Assembly: GCA_016934715.1 (NCBI GenBank)
Contig: JAFGSI010000014.1
Location: forward strand, 1 to 64,000
Reading direction: 5' to 3'
DNA from: Anaerolineales bacterium
GTDB lineage: Bacteria > Chloroflexota > Anaerolineae > Anaerolineales > Villigracilaceae
DNA: 64,000 bases
Made by a program: the position numbers and the translations under genes. This document shows, in pieces, positions 36,750-46,083 of this stretch (the first letter of the stretch is position 1; each line of letters begins with the position of its first letter). Below the pieces are notes generated by a model, which searched no databases, was not told where the DNA came from, and saw only the letters and a list, made by a program, of their open reading frames with translations.

Positions 36750-38776
36750 ATCGCCTTGCCTCCGCGACTTCCCCCTACCTGCTCCAGCACGCCGACAACC
36801 CGGTCGACTGGTATCCCTGGGGACCGGAGGCGCTTGCACTGGCCCGCCGGGAGGACCGGCCGATCTTTCTGAGCATCGGTTACGCCGCCTGTCACTGGTG
36901 CCACGTGATGGCCCACGAGTCCTTCACGGACCCCCAAACAGCGGCCCTGATGAACACCCATTTTGTCAACATCAAGGTCGACCGGGAGGAACGCCCCGAC
37001 CTGGACAGCATCTACATGTCCGCCACCACCGCCATGACCGGTTCAGGCGGCTGGCCAATGTCGGTCTTCCTGACTCCCGACCTGCAGCCCTTCTTCGCCG
37101 GGACCTATTTCCCGCCGGCCGCGCGCCATCACCTGCCCGCTTTCAGCGATGTGCTCGCGTCCCTGGCCCAGGCCTGGCAGGAACAGCGCAATGAGATCCT
37201 GCGCATCGGCACCCAGGTCCAGGGCCACCTGCAGGCGCAGGCAGGCGGTAGGCGGGACGCCGCCAGCCTGACACCTGAAGATCTCGAGCAGGCCGCTGCC
37301 CGATTGGCCGAAAGCCACGACCGGATCCACGGTGGGTGGGGCCCTGCGCCGAAGTTCCCCCAGCCAATGGCAATCGAATTCCTGCTCCAGCGCCACCTGG
37401 CTGGCGATCAACGATCCCTCCAGCCAGCGCAGCAGGCCCTGCAGGCAATGGCTCGCGGCGGGATGTATGACGTGGTCGGCGGCGGCTTCGCCCGCTACTC
37501 GACCGACGAACGCTGGCTGGTGCCGCACTTCGAGAAGATGCTCCCCGACCAGGCCCTGCTCGCCCGAGTCTACCTGCACGCCTGGCAGGTCACCGGCCAG
37601 CCGTTCTATCAGCGGATCGTCACCGAGACACTCGCCTTCGTCCAACGCGAGATGACCGGCTCGCACGGAGGGTTCCATTCATCCCTGGACGCCGATTCCG
37701 CGGGCGAGGAGGGCCGCTTCTACGTCTGGACGGCCGGCGAACTGCAGGAGGCCCTTGGGACGGATTACCCCCTCTTCCAGGCGGCCTATACGATCACGCC
37801 GGCGGGGAACTGGGAGGGTCGGATTGTGCTGCAGCGCGGACTCGACGACGCCAGCCTGGCTGCCCGCTTCGCCCTGCATCCAGACCTGGTCATCGAACGA
37901 CTGGCCGGCTGCCACGCCCGGCTGCTGGCGGTACGCAGCGAACGCGTCCGCCCGGGCAGCGACGACAAGGTCCTGACCGGCTGGAACGGCCTGATGCTGG
38001 CCACTTTCGCCGAGGCCGCGTCCGCCTTGAACGATCCCGAATACCTTTCCACGGCGAGGCGCTGCGCCGATTTTCTGCTGACCGCCCTGCGCCCCGGTGG
38101 GCAACTGCGCCGCGCCTGGCGGGACGGTCAGGCCACTGCGGAGGTCTTCCTCGAGGATTACTCCGCCCTGATCGCCGGCCTGCTGGCGCTCTACCAGGCC
38201 GATTTCAACCCGCACTGGTTCTCGACCGCCCTGGAACTGTCCGAGGAGATGATCGTCCGCTTCGCAGATGAGAATGGCGGCTTCTTCGACGCCCCCGCCG
38301 ACGGCGAGCCGCTGCTGATCCGCCCCAAAGACCTGCAGGATAACGCCCTTCCGTCGGGCAACGCCCTGGCCGCCGAGGTCCTGCTGCGCCTGGCCGCCTA
38401 CACCGGCCGGGAGGATCTCCGGTCCCGGGCCGAGGCGGCGTTGAGGCTGGTCGCTCCAGCCGCGGCTGGCTACCCGGCCGCCTTCGCCCGCTGGCTGTCG
38501 GCGGCCGGGCTGGCTCTGGGGGAGATCGACCAGGTTGCAGTCATCGGCGACCCGACCGATCCGGCCACGCAGGCACTGCTGGCAGTGATCCGGGAGTGTT
38601 ATCGTCCGAATATCGCCCTGGCTGCCTCCGGCCTGCCCCTGGTGGCCGGGAGTCCCGCCTTGCTGCACGACCGCCCCTTGAAAGACGGCCGCCCGACGGT
38701 CCACGTCTGCCAGGAGTTTGTCTGCCGTAAACCAGTAACTACCGTCGGGGAATTGCGATCGATGCTCGCCTCCTGA
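36746..38776 (+). CDS. Thioredoxin-domain DUF255 protein (YyaL/SPATA20 family)
   Basis: A 676-residue protein. Residues 1-160 are a thioredoxin-like DUF255 domain ([18 protein letters not shown], then [13 protein letters not shown] with a CxxC motif) and the rest an alpha/alpha six-hairpin domain like N-acylglucosamine 2-epimerases ([11 protein letters not shown]-type [32 protein letters not shown]). The family is widespread and its biochemical role is unsettled; a thiol-based or sugar-linked function is inferred. No strong Shine-Dalgarno precedes the start; its ATG overlaps a mini-ORF stop. Confidence 0.92.
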   Translation: MNRLASATSPYLLQHADNPVDWYPWGPEALALARREDRPIFLSIGYAACHWCHVMAHESFTDPQTAALMNTHFVNIKVDREERPDLDSIYMSATTAMTGSGGWPMSVFLTPDLQPFFAGTYFPPAARHHLPAFSDVLASLAQAWQEQRNEILRIGTQVQGHLQAQAGGRRDAASLTPEDLEQAAARLAESHDRIHGGWGPAPKFPQPMAIEFLLQRHLAGDQRSLQPAQQALQAMARGGMYDVVGGGFARYSTDERWLVPHFEKMLPDQALLARVYLHAWQVTGQPFYQRIVTETLAFVQREMTGSHGGFHSSLDADSAGEEGRFYVWTAGELQEALGTDYPLFQAAYTITPAGNWEGRIVLQRGLDDASLAARFALHPDLVIERLAGCHARLLAVRSERVRPGSDDKVLTGWNGLMLATFAEAASALNDPEYLSTARRCADFLLTALRPGGQLRRAWRDGQATAEVFLEDYSALIAGLLALYQADFNPHWFSTALELSEEMIVRFADENGGFFDAPADGEPLLIRPKDLQDNALPSGNALAAEVLLRLAAYTGREDLRSRAEAALRLVAPAAAGYPAAFARWLSAAGLALGEIDQVAVIGDPTDPATQALLAVIRECYRPNIALAASGLPLVAGSPALLHDRPLKDGRPTVHVCQEFVCRKPVTTVGELRSMLAS

Positions 38777-38867
38777 ACCCGGCGGGGCGGTCACAGCCCG
38801 GCGCGAAGGAAGGCGGATCTGTTTTCCAGCTCCAGAAATCGCCGGCATCCGGACCCAATCCTCCCGG

Positions 38868-39659
38868 TCAGTTTGTCCCGCCTTTTCGCTCAGCCGACCG
38901 AATAAAATCGATCAGGATACGGTTGAACTCGTCCGGCCGGTCGATGCTGACCGCGTGACCAGCCCCGGCAACCAGCACCTGCCGGGCGCCAGGAATGCCC
39001 GCGGCGAGCAGGCCCTGAGGCGCCCCTGGGACCGTGGTGTCATCCTCGCCTGTGACGACCAGTGTCGGGGCGGCGATCTCGTTCAGGCGCTTGCGTGAAT
39101 CGAACAGCCCCAGCGCACGCATCGCTGCCCGATAAGCGCGCGGATCGGCCCCGGTGATCGAAGCAACGACCATCTGGCGCAGGGTCTCCTGCTGCGGATC
39201 GGGGAAGACGTGCCTGGCTACGACCTTCGCCTGGGCTGCCATTCCCAGTGTATGAACAACAATAAAACGGCGCAGAAAATACAACCAGCCCGAGAGCGTC
39301 GCCGGACGCAGGACAGCGAAGGTATTGGCCAGCACCAGCCCGCGCGTCCGCATCGGATAGTCGAGGGCGAACTGCTGGGCAACCACTCCGCCCATCGATA
39401 GACCGACGACATGGGTCGAATCGAGGCCCAGGTCATCAAGCAGAGCGGCCAGCGCGGCGGCGGCGCGGCGAATGCCCCAACCGCGGTCATCATAAGGCGA
39501 TCGGCCGAAGCCGGGGGCATCGGGCGCCAGAGGGCGGAACCCGGCCCCGCTCAGGCTGGGCAGCTGCAGGACCCAGGACTCAGCGGTGGCTCCCAGGCCA
39601 TGAAGCAGAAGCACAGCCGGTCTACCCTCGGGATTCGGATCAAGGAAGTGGAGCATCAT
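38868..39659 (-). CDS. Alpha/beta hydrolase
   Basis: About 263 residues with the alpha/beta hydrolase fold. LLLHGLGATAESW forms the oxyanion region, GLSMGGVVAQQ the nucleophile elbow (Ser), PTLVVTGEDDTTVP the acid loop and GAGHAVSIDRPDEF the catalytic His. It may be an esterase or C-C hydrolase; the substrate is unknown. Two adjacent ATGs (39659, 39656) follow GAAGGCAGGG; the first is used. It is 67 nt downstream of tatA on the same strand and convergent with the DUF255 gene. Confidence 0.88.
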   Translation of the reverse strand: MMLHFLDPNPEGRPAVLLLHGLGATAESWVLQLPSLSGAGFRPLAPDAPGFGRSPYDDRGWGIRRAAAALAALLDDLGLDSTHVVGLSMGGVVAQQFALDYPMRTRGLVLANTFAVLRPATLSGWLYFLRRFIVVHTLGMAAQAKVVARHVFPDPQQETLRQMVVASITGADPRAYRAAMRALGLFDSRKRLNEIAAPTLVVTGEDDTTVPGAPQGLLAAGIPGARQVLVAGAGHAVSIDRPDEFNRILIDFIRSAERKGGTN

Positions 39660-39725
39660 CCCTGCCTTCAAGCAAAGAACGACCGGGGCTCCGGCCGTTC
39701 TCGATCGGTTTGGTGAGGAAACAGT

Positions 39726-39911
39726 CTATTTCTCTTCCTGGGTGTCTTCTTCGGAAGCGTCTTTCTCTTCGTCAGCAGCCATGCTCTTGCGAAAAGCCTT
39801 GATCCCGCCTCCCAGCTCGCCGGCGATCTTGCCGATCCGTCCGACACCAAACAGGATGACAATGATCACCAGGATGATGATCAGTTCAGTCGTTCCAAGT
39901 CGAAAAGGCAT
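39726..39911 (-). CDS. tatA: Sec-independent translocase subunit TatA
   Basis: A 61-residue TatA/E protein. One N-terminal transmembrane helix (ELIIILVIIVILFGVGRIG) is followed by the amphipathic helix with FG/GxxGELGGGIKAFRKS and an acidic tail. It forms the pore of the twin-arginine pathway. AAGGAGGTTGGT precedes ATG and an extended TGG-TAAAGT box lies about 38 nt upstream. tatC is not in the window. Confidence 0.93.
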   Translation of the reverse strand: MPFRLGTTELIIILVIIVILFGVGRIGKIAGELGGGIKAFRKSMAADEEKDASEEDTQEEK

Positions 39912-39973
39912 ACCAACCTCCTTGATTTGACAACTGAACTTACTTTACCATAAACCCGAACATTTGCCTATCC

Positions 39974-41080
39974 TTAGGCCTTGTGGCCCCAGATCAAGCC
40001 TTCGATGAAGCGGCCGAACCGCTGGAAGAACGAACGGATCCTGGCCCAGAAGCGGGAGATCGCCGGGCGGATTCGTTGATGGCCATCCGGCAGCGGCCCG
40101 GTCCACTCAGCCGCCAGGGCACCCCAGGTCAGTCCGGCACCGAAACCGACCAGCACGATCCGGTCGCCGACCTTGATGCGCCCATCGGCGGCCGCTTCGC
40201 AGACCGCCAGCGGGATCGAAGCCGTGGAGGTGTTGCCGTACTTCTCCAGGTTGATGATGAAGCGTTCGATGGGTAGCTTCAAGCCGCGAGCGGCTGCGTC
40301 GATGATCCGGAAATTGGCCTGATGGGGAACAATCCACTGCAGATCCTGGATCGTCAGCCCGGCGGCTTCCGCAACCTCACGCGTCGCCTGGGCCATGACC
40401 CGGGTGGCGAAGCGGAAGACTTCACGTCCATCCATGCGAATGGTGTGCATTCCGGCCTTGACCGTCTCGACAGTAGCCGGATGTTTCGACCCACCGGCCG
40501 GCACGGAAAGCAGCCCGGCGCCGGAACCGTCGGAGCGCATCACCGCCGACAGGACCCCCCCTGGCTGGTCGCTGGCCTGCAGAACGAACGCCCCGGCCCC
40601 GTCGCCGAACAAGACGCAGGTGTTGCGATCCTGCCAGTTGGTCACCCGCGAAAGGGTTTCGGCTCCGATGACCAGGACGGTCTGCAGAGCTTCACTGCGG
40701 ATCGCCTGCGAGCCCATGTTGAGGCCATAGATGAACCCCGAGCAGGCTGCCGACAGATCGAAGGCGCCCGCCCGCGAGGCCCCCAGTTTATCCTGGATGA
40801 TGCAGGCCGTGGCCGGGAAGATGTACTCAGGAGTGGAAGTGGCGCAGATGATCAGGTCGATCTCCCCCGGTTTGATGTTGGCCATTTCGAGGGCCCGCCA
40901 GGCTGCCTTCAAGCCCAGCGAAGCGGTCGATTCATCCTCCCGGGCGATGCGGCGCTCATGAATGCCGGTGCGCTCGAGGATCCACTCATTCGTGGTATCG
41001 ACGATCTGCTCCAGATCAGCATTGGTCAGGATCTTCTCGGGCGCGGCGCACCCCCATCCGGTAATATGTGCATACGGCAT
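39974..41080 (-). CDS. fabH: 3-oxoacyl-ACP synthase III
   Basis: A 368-residue KAS III that starts fatty acid chains by condensing acyl-CoA with malonyl-ACP. Catalytic Cys in DLSAACSGF, His in WIVPHQANFRI and Asn in EKYGNTSTASIP are all present. It is about 40 residues longer than E. coli FabH (317); the extra C-terminal segment (about 325-368) is rich in Arg, Phe and Trp and may touch membrane or partner. AGGAGTGATCC precedes ATG. It follows fabF by 42 nt. Confidence 0.93.
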   Translation of the reverse strand: MPYAHITGWGCAAPEKILTNADLEQIVDTTNEWILERTGIHERRIAREDESTASLGLKAAWRALEMANIKPGEIDLIICATSTPEYIFPATACIIQDKLGASRAGAFDLSAACSGFIYGLNMGSQAIRSEALQTVLVIGAETLSRVTNWQDRNTCVLFGDGAGAFVLQASDQPGGVLSAVMRSDGSGAGLLSVPAGGSKHPATVETVKAGMHTIRMDGREVFRFATRVMAQATREVAEAAGLTIQDLQWIVPHQANFRIIDAAARGLKLPIERFIINLEKYGNTSTASIPLAVCEAAADGRIKVGDRIVLVGFGAGLTWGALAAEWTGPLPDGHQRIRPAISRFWARIRSFFQRFGRFIEGLIWGHKA

Positions 41081-41121
41081 TGGATCACTCCTCTGGCGCG
41101 GATGACCACGCGCTCCGGGTT

Positions 41122-42357
41122 TTATTCTTCAAAACGGCTCATAATCAGCGTGGCGTTGTGGCCGCCGAAACCGAACGAATTGGACATCACATGCCCGACC
41201 TCCGCATCGCGGGCCTGGTTGGGAACGTAGTCCAGGTCACATTCCGGGTCAGGGGTCGTGTAGTTGATCGTCGGCGGCAGCAGGTTGTCCTGGATCGCCT
41301 GCACGGAGACAGCCGCTTCGAGGGCACCCGAGGCCCCCAGCAGGTGCCCGGTCATCGACTTGGTCGACGAAATCGCCACGCGGTAGGCAGCCTCGCCGAA
41401 GATGGCCTTGATGGCCTGGGTCTCGCTCTTGTCATTCAAGTAGGTCGAGGTGCCGTGGGCATTGATGTACGAAATCGCCTCCGGGCTCAGGGCCGCATCG
41501 GTCAGGGCACGCTGGATGCTGAGCGCCTGACCACTCGTTTCGGGGGCGGAGACGTGGAAGGCATCGGCAGAGGTGCCGTACCCATTGAACTCGGCCAGGA
41601 TGGCCGCCCGGCGCGCCTGGGCGTGCTCCAGCGACTCGAGCACCAGCACTGCCGCGCCCTCGCCCATGATGAAACCGTCGCGGTCCTTGTCGAAAGGACG
41701 CGAGGCCCCAGCCGGGTCAGCGTTGCGGCTCGACAGGGCCCCGACAACGCTCATCCCGGCAATCGCAACCGGAATGATCGAGGCCTCGGTCCCGCCGGTC
41801 AGGATGACGTCGGCCGCGCCGCGGCGAACCATCTCGGCGGCTTCCCCGATCGCATTCGAGCCGGTGGCACAGGCGGTCACGACCGCCATGTTCGGGCCGC
41901 GAAAACCGTAGCGGATGGCGATCATCCCCGCCGGGGTGTCGGCCAGCATCATCGGAACCATGAACGGGCTGACCCGATCCGGTCCGCGTTCCTCGAGGAC
42001 CTCCCAGTTCTCGACCATGGTGTGGATGCCGCCGATTCCGGTGCCGATGACGACCCCAACGCGATCGCGGGCGATCTGCTCCGGATCCAGGCCAGCCTGC
42101 TGGATGGCTTCCCCGGCACAGGCCAGCGCAAATTGCGTGACCCGGTCCATGCGGCGCGCTTCCCGGGGACCAAAGAGAGCATTCGGGTCGAAACCCTTGA
42201 CCTCGGCGGCGATCTTGGTCTTGAATTGCGAGGCGTCGAACTGGGTGATCGACGTGACCCCAGACCTCCCCGCCACCAGAGCCTGCCAGGTCTCCGGCCA
42301 GTTCAGCGCCAGCGGGCTGATACAGCCCAGTCCGGTGACGACGACTCGTTTGCGCAT
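41122..42357 (-). CDS. fabF: 3-oxoacyl-ACP synthase II
   Basis: A 411-residue KAS II that elongates acyl-ACP. MRKRVVVTGLGCISPL starts the family domain; catalytic Cys lies in VTACATGSN, the two His in NAHGTSTYLNDKSE and TKSMTGHLLGASGALE. Length matches E. coli FabF (413). AAGGAGAAAAGGTTT before ATG at 42357 rejects the longer frame to 42399. It heads a fabF-fabH operon with a dyad at its promoter. The usual acpP, fabD and fabG are not adjacent. Confidence 0.96.
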   Translation of the reverse strand: MRKRVVVTGLGCISPLALNWPETWQALVAGRSGVTSITQFDASQFKTKIAAEVKGFDPNALFGPREARRMDRVTQFALACAGEAIQQAGLDPEQIARDRVGVVIGTGIGGIHTMVENWEVLEERGPDRVSPFMVPMMLADTPAGMIAIRYGFRGPNMAVVTACATGSNAIGEAAEMVRRGAADVILTGGTEASIIPVAIAGMSVVGALSSRNADPAGASRPFDKDRDGFIMGEGAAVLVLESLEHAQARRAAILAEFNGYGTSADAFHVSAPETSGQALSIQRALTDAALSPEAISYINAHGTSTYLNDKSETQAIKAIFGEAAYRVAISSTKSMTGHLLGASGALEAAVSVQAIQDNLLPPTINYTTPDPECDLDYVPNQARDAEVGHVMSNSFGFGGHNATLIMSRFEE

Positions 42358-42386
42358 AAACCTTTTCTCCTTGTGGTAAAAAGATG

Positions 42387-42413
42387 AACGTCCAGGCAAT
42401 CCTGGACGTTATA
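42387..42413 (-). promoter_or_regulatory. fabF promoter with overlapping dyad operator
   Basis: AACGTCCAGG-CAAT-CCTGGACGTT (42387-42410) is a perfect 10-bp inverted repeat. It overlaps minus-strand TATAAC (42413-42408) and covers the predicted transcription start near 42401. A repressor bound here would block fabF-fabH. It could also fold as an mRNA hairpin. Confidence 0.55.
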
Positions 42414-42439
42414 ACACGAGGGTGGAAAAAGGGATGCGC

Positions 42440-42458
42440 CCAGGACCTGTGGTCCTGG
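42440..42458 (-). terminator. Hairpin terminator after the HAD-DinB gene
   Basis: CCAGGACC and GGTCCTGG (42440-42447, 42451-42458) form an 8-bp stem with a 3-nt loop. On the minus strand CCTTTTTCC follows within 10 nt. Confidence 0.5.
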
Positions 42459-42524
42459 TTCCAGATCCTGAAGTTGTCCGAGTGCTTATCGCTCAGGCTA
42501 AAAGGCCATGCAAGGATTCACCCG

Positions 42525-43706
42525 TCAAACCGTTTTCCAGACCTGCTGGACGTGTATGCGGTCGTGCTCGGCAACGAACGTGACCAGTTCCTGGAGCGTC
42601 ATCGGGCCAAAGATCGCATGCCGGGCCGGGCGGGACCACTGGCTCGCCTGCAGGTCGTCGAGCAGAGCCAGCAGTTCCTTGCGCGCGGCGATGAGATCAG
42701 CCAGGGCCTGGCGGCCATCCTGGCGGCGGTACTGGCGTTCTTCCGCCCAGCGATCGGTGTCCTCAGCGGAAATGAACGGGTTGTCCTCGGCCAGCACCCG
42801 GCGAAGGCGCTCCAGGTTGACCTCGACATCGACGTCCCGTAGATGGCACAGGATCTCGGTCAGGCACCATTCGCCGGGCAAGGGCTCGCAGAGCCATTTC
42901 TGATCAGACAGGCCGGAGGTCAGGGTGGCGATCGCCGCAGGGGTGGAGCGCAGGAGTGCCGCAACTGCCTCCGGCGTCTCGATGGACGGGTGCAGGCCTT
43001 CCGGGTCGGCCTGTTCGAGCCAACGGCGCAGATCGGCGAAGGAACCCTGGGGGATTCCCGGGTGGGCCCCGTCGCGACCGTCACGCAGCCAGAAGACCGG
43101 CAGGCCCACCTTGAGCGCCGGGAGCAGATCCATGTCGAGATCGTTACCTACCATCACAACCGGGTCGGATGGCCAGCCGAGCTGACCCAGGAACTCGTAG
43201 AAATAGGCTCCCGTCTCCTTGGTAAAGTGGAAGCCCTCGAAGGCCGAGATCAGGGCGAAGCGGTACACTTCCGGCGCCAGGCCAGCCCAGCGCATGCGGT
43301 GATGGACCGCCTTGAGCGGAAAGTAAGGGTTGGTGGCGATCGCTACCCGATGCCCGCTGGCAAAGGACCAGTCGACAAAGGCCACCGCCTCCGGGCGCTG
43401 CCCGGTGACATGCTGAATGGTCGGGAAGGTCTCGTCGTAGAAGTGCTCGATCTGGTCGCGCAGTTCAGCCTTGGGAATACCCAGCTGCGGGTAGAAGAAG
43501 TCATCGAAGACCTGTTCCAGGGTCCGGGCTGGGTCCTGGCTGGCCATCATCGCCTGGGTGCCGCCCATCAGGGCCGGGAGCATGGTGTCCGGGGCGACCC
43601 GGTCCGCCAGGGCAGCGGAGAGTCCGGAGAAGTAGGCCGGGATGAAGGCGTCCACATTGGTGTCGAGCAGGGTATCATCAAGGTCGAGGAGCAGTGTGAT
43701 CATCAT
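42525..43706 (-). CDS. HAD hydrolase fused to a DinB-like domain
   Basis: About 393 residues. The first 230 are a HAD phosphatase: LLLDLDDTLLDTN (nucleophile Asp), AIATNP (motif II), TKETGAYFYEF (Lys) and MVGNDLDMD (acidic motif). After a short linker, about 245-393 is a DinB/DfsB-like helical bundle (LPGEWCLTEILCHLRDVD, then EHDRIHVQQVWK) with metal-binding His residues. Such a fusion could pair a phosphatase with a thiol-transfer or repair activity; this is unproven. Start chosen at 43706 as first of two adjacent Met before the HAD core; no Shine-Dalgarno; upstream Met codons at 43736 and 43772 are possible. Confidence 0.82.
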   Translation of the reverse strand: MMITLLLDLDDTLLDTNVDAFIPAYFSGLSAALADRVAPDTMLPALMGGTQAMMASQDPARTLEQVFDDFFYPQLGIPKAELRDQIEHFYDETFPTIQHVTGQRPEAVAFVDWSFASGHRVAIATNPYFPLKAVHHRMRWAGLAPEVYRFALISAFEGFHFTKETGAYFYEFLGQLGWPSDPVVMVGNDLDMDLLPALKVGLPVFWLRDGRDGAHPGIPQGSFADLRRWLEQADPEGLHPSIETPEAVAALLRSTPAAIATLTSGLSDQKWLCEPLPGEWCLTEILCHLRDVDVEVNLERLRRVLAEDNPFISAEDTDRWAEERQYRRQDGRQALADLIAARKELLALLDDLQASQWSRPARHAIFGPMTLQELVTFVAEHDRIHVQQVWKTV

Positions 43707-43787
43707 GAGATTGGCATCGGATGAGAGATGGGGCATGCGTGGATGGAAGCGGAACGAATGGTAATTCCCCACATCGTAAAAAAGGTG

Positions 43788-44108
43788 TCACTCTTTGACT
43801 TCAAAGACCGCTGGAAGCGCATGGCATTCACCGCAGCCGGTGTGCGGATCGAAGCCAGATCGGCCAGTCTTCTCACAGAACGGTCCGACCTTGACCCGAC
43901 GCTGGAAAGCAGCCAGCAGCGGGCGGGTCACTTCCGGGCGCAGGCGCATATGCTCGCAGGCATTCGCCCGGGTGATGCCCGGGACCGGGCAGGTTCGACA
44001 CAGGTCGGAGGTCCAGGCGGCGCCGATCAAGTGGCACTCCTCGCGCTCGCGACCGCGGTAGTAGTCCCCATAAAAATACTTGCACTCATACCCGGCTGGC
44101 GTTTTCAT
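43788..44108 (-). CDS. Cysteine-rich small protein (eight Cys)
   Basis: A 106-residue protein without signal or membrane segments. Cysteines sit at 9, 25, 37, 40, 51, 78, 92 and 95, including CRTC and CGEC pairs, with several His nearby (DPHTGCGECHA). This looks like a zinc- or Fe-S-binding scaffold. It is preceded by efp on the same strand with a hairpin in between. No named family is recognised. Confidence 0.7.
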   Translation of the reverse strand: MKTPAGYECKYFYGDYYRGREREECHLIGAAWTSDLCRTCPVPGITRANACEHMRLRPEVTRPLLAAFQRRVKVGPFCEKTGRSGFDPHTGCGECHALPAVFEVKE

Positions 44109-44123
44109 GGCGTGAAGATCTGC

Positions 44124-44150
44124 ACGCCCCTCAGGAAGCCTGCGGGGCGT
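44124..44150 (-). terminator. Hairpin after efp
   Basis: ACGCCCC and GGGGCGT arms (44124-44130, 44144-44150) with an inner CAGG/CCTG pairing lie just after the efp stop. No T-run follows, so termination would be weak. Confidence 0.4.
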
Positions 44151-44157
44151 CGGTAGT

Positions 44158-44715
44158 TCAGACCCGGGTTACGTAGGTGCCGGTACGGGTGTCGATGCGG
44201 ATTCGGTCGCCACGCTCGACGAACTGCGGCACCTGGACCTCGAGGCCGGTCTCGGTCTTGACCTTCTTGGTCACGCCGGTGGCGGTATCGCCACGCACGG
44301 CCACGTCGGCCTCGACGATCTTCATCTCAACCGTCATGGGCAGTTCGATGCTGATCGGCTCATCCTGGTAGAAAGTCAGCTTGACCTCCATGTTCTCCAT
44401 CAGAAAGAGTGCATCGTCGCCCAGGAGATCCGATTTGATCGCCGGCTGCTCGTAGGTATCGTTATCCATGAAGTGGTAGAACTCACCATCGCTGTAAAGA
44501 TACTGGACGTTGTGGAAATCCAGGGGAGCGTCCTGGACCTGACTGCCGGAGATGAATGTCTTCTCCAGATTGGCACCCGTGCGCAAGTTGCGGGCCTTGA
44601 TCTTGATGGTGGCATTGCCGCGACCCGGCTTGTGGTGGCTGTACTCGATGACCTTGAACAGGTTGCCGTCCAGTTCGAAGGTGACTCCTTTGCGGAGGTC
44701 GTTGACGTCAATCAT
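44158..44715 (-). CDS. efp: Elongation factor P
   Basis: A 185-residue EF-P that relieves ribosome stalling at polyproline. Domain I has VIEYSHHKPGRGNA with Lys29 as the presumptive tip residue, and the C-terminal OB folds run through GDTATGVTKKVKTETG and GDRIRIDTRTG. GAGGAAAAGAAG precedes ATG. It has its own promoter with TATAAT and ends before the 8-Cys gene. No modifying enzyme (EpmA, EarP) is adjacent. Confidence 0.97.
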   Translation of the reverse strand: MIDVNDLRKGVTFELDGNLFKVIEYSHHKPGRGNATIKIKARNLRTGANLEKTFISGSQVQDAPLDFHNVQYLYSDGEFYHFMDNDTYEQPAIKSDLLGDDALFLMENMEVKLTFYQDEPISIELPMTVEMKIVEADVAVRGDTATGVTKKVKTETGLEVQVPQFVERGDRIRIDTRTGTYVTRV

Positions 44716-44758
44716 CTTCTTTTCCTCTTTCGATTATTTATAAATGCAAACGGGCGGG

Positions 44759-44788
44759 ATTATACCGCCAACCCGGCCCGCATGACAA
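44759..44788 (-). promoter_or_regulatory. Promoter of efp
   Basis: Minus-strand TTGTCA (44788-44783), 18-nt spacer and TATAAT (44764-44759). The leader is about 38 nt and AT-rich. Confidence 0.6.
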
Positions 44789-44795
44789 GAGGCCG

Positions 44796-45299
44796 TTAGT
44801 GGTGTTTTTCGGCGTCGGGCTCCTCGTGGAGTAGTTCGACGGCGTGCGGCAGGACCGGCAGGATGATCTGCAGGTTCTCAACCGCCGCCTTTGGACTGCC
44901 TGGCAGGTTGACGATCAAGACCCTGTCGCGAATGCCGGCCACCGCCCGCGAAAGCATAGCATGGGGGGTGACCGCCTGGCTGGCCTGGCGCATCGCTTCG
45001 GCCAGGCCTGGTGCTTCGCGCTGGATCACTGCCCGGGTGGCCTCCGGGGTGACGTCGCGCGGAGAGAAACCGGTCCCGCCGCTGGTCAGGATCACGTCCA
45101 GGTCTCCGCGGTCTGCCCAAGCGGTCAGGGTCTCGCGCAGGATGGCTGCGTCGTCCGGTTGGACATCGCGCCGGATCAATATCCAGCCCTGAGACTGGAT
45201 GCACTCCTCCAGCGCCGGCCCGGTCAGGTCCGGGCGCACGCCCTGGGCCGAACGGTCGGAGGCGATCAGGAGGCCAATGCGAAGTGTGTTCTGTGCCAT
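44796..45299 (-). CDS. mog: Molybdopterin adenylyltransferase MogA/MoaB
   Basis: A 167-residue MoaB/MogA-type protein that adenylates molybdopterin before metal insertion. VILTSGGTGFSPRDVTPEAT is the signature, with LPGSPKAAVENLQIILPVLPHAVELL late. It stands apart from the moaCDE operon some 10 kb upstream. It starts 5 nt after the GNAT stop without a clear Shine-Dalgarno, implying coupling. Confidence 0.93.
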   Translation of the reverse strand: MAQNTLRIGLLIASDRSAQGVRPDLTGPALEECIQSQGWILIRRDVQPDDAAILRETLTAWADRGDLDVILTSGGTGFSPRDVTPEATRAVIQREAPGLAEAMRQASQAVTPHAMLSRAVAGIRDRVLIVNLPGSPKAAVENLQIILPVLPHAVELLHEEPDAEKHH

Positions 45300-45304
45300 A
45301 AGAA

Positions 45305-45742
45305 TCAGAGGTTCTTCCCGTAAGTATACACGTTCTCCATGCGTTCCCAGCCGCGCTTTTCATAAAAAGCCATAGCAGTCGCGTTCTCGACCGTCACCAG
45401 CAGATAACAGCGGATGCAGCCTTTATCCCGCAGGCGGCGCTCAAGCTCCTCCATCAAAAGGCCGCCAATCCCCTCCTGGCGGAAGTCGGGGGCAACTGCC
45501 AGGTGATAAACCAGACCCCGGCGCCCATCGAAACCGCCCAACACTGTGCCGACCAGGCAATCGCCGGCCTCGGCCAGCAGGAACAGGTCGGGGTCGCGCT
45601 GGACTTTTTTCTCGATCTCGTCCGGGTCATCAGATCGGCGCAACTGGATTCCCTCTCCAGCCAGCGACCACAAGTCATGGACCGCCTGATAATCCTGTGG
45701 AAATTGGAACACCCGGATCTCGATTTGACGCACAGGCTTCAC
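45305..45742 (-). CDS. GNAT family N-acetyltransferase
   Basis: A 145-residue GNAT enzyme. The acetyl-CoA loop is VAPDFRQEGIGGLLMEELERR and the C-terminal MAFYEKRGWERME segment closes the fold. Substrate unknown; it could be RimI-like. GTG at 45742 overlaps the response regulator stop (GTGA), so translation is coupled to the lon/response regulator run. Confidence 0.86.
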   Translation of the reverse strand: MKPVRQIEIRVFQFPQDYQAVHDLWSLAGEGIQLRRSDDPDEIEKKVQRDPDLFLLAEAGDCLVGTVLGGFDGRRGLVYHLAVAPDFRQEGIGGLLMEELERRLRDKGCIRCYLLVTVENATAMAFYEKRGWERMENVYTYGKNL

Positions 45743-46083
45743 GGCCGCAGCTTACGCAACAGGTCGTCGGGCATGTAGGGCTTGAGCAGGAAACCGTCCG
45801 CCCCAATGGCCAAACATTCCTCGGATTTGTCGATCCCGGAAGCCATGATCACCCTGACCGCCTGAAGGTCGGGTTCCTGACGGATCAAGCGCAGGAGTTC
45901 AATCCCGTTCTGAGCGCCAAAATGAACGTCGAGCAGGATCGCGTCGGGATTGATGCACCGCGCATTTTCCAGCAGATCCTCCTTCTCCGGTAGAACCACC
46001 ACTTCGAACCCCTCGATCGCCAGCAGCGTTTCGAGCAGGGATACCATCATGGGGTCATCTTCGGCCAGCAGTACCTTCGGCAT
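45739..46083 (-). CDS. Single-domain response regulator
   Basis: A 114-residue CheY-like receiver. LLAEDDPMM carries the acidic pocket, AILLDVHFG the phospho-accepting Asp, and [11 protein letters not shown] the conserved Lys. There is no output domain, and no histidine kinase is nearby. It starts inside the last 29 nt of lon in another frame, tying its translation to lon. It may act through protein contacts. Confidence 0.88.
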   Translation of the reverse strand: MPKVLLAEDDPMMVSLLETLLAIEGFEVVVLPEKEDLLENARCINPDAILLDVHFGAQNGIELLRLIRQEPDLQAVRVIMASGIDKSEECLAIGADGFLLKPYMPDDLLRKLRP

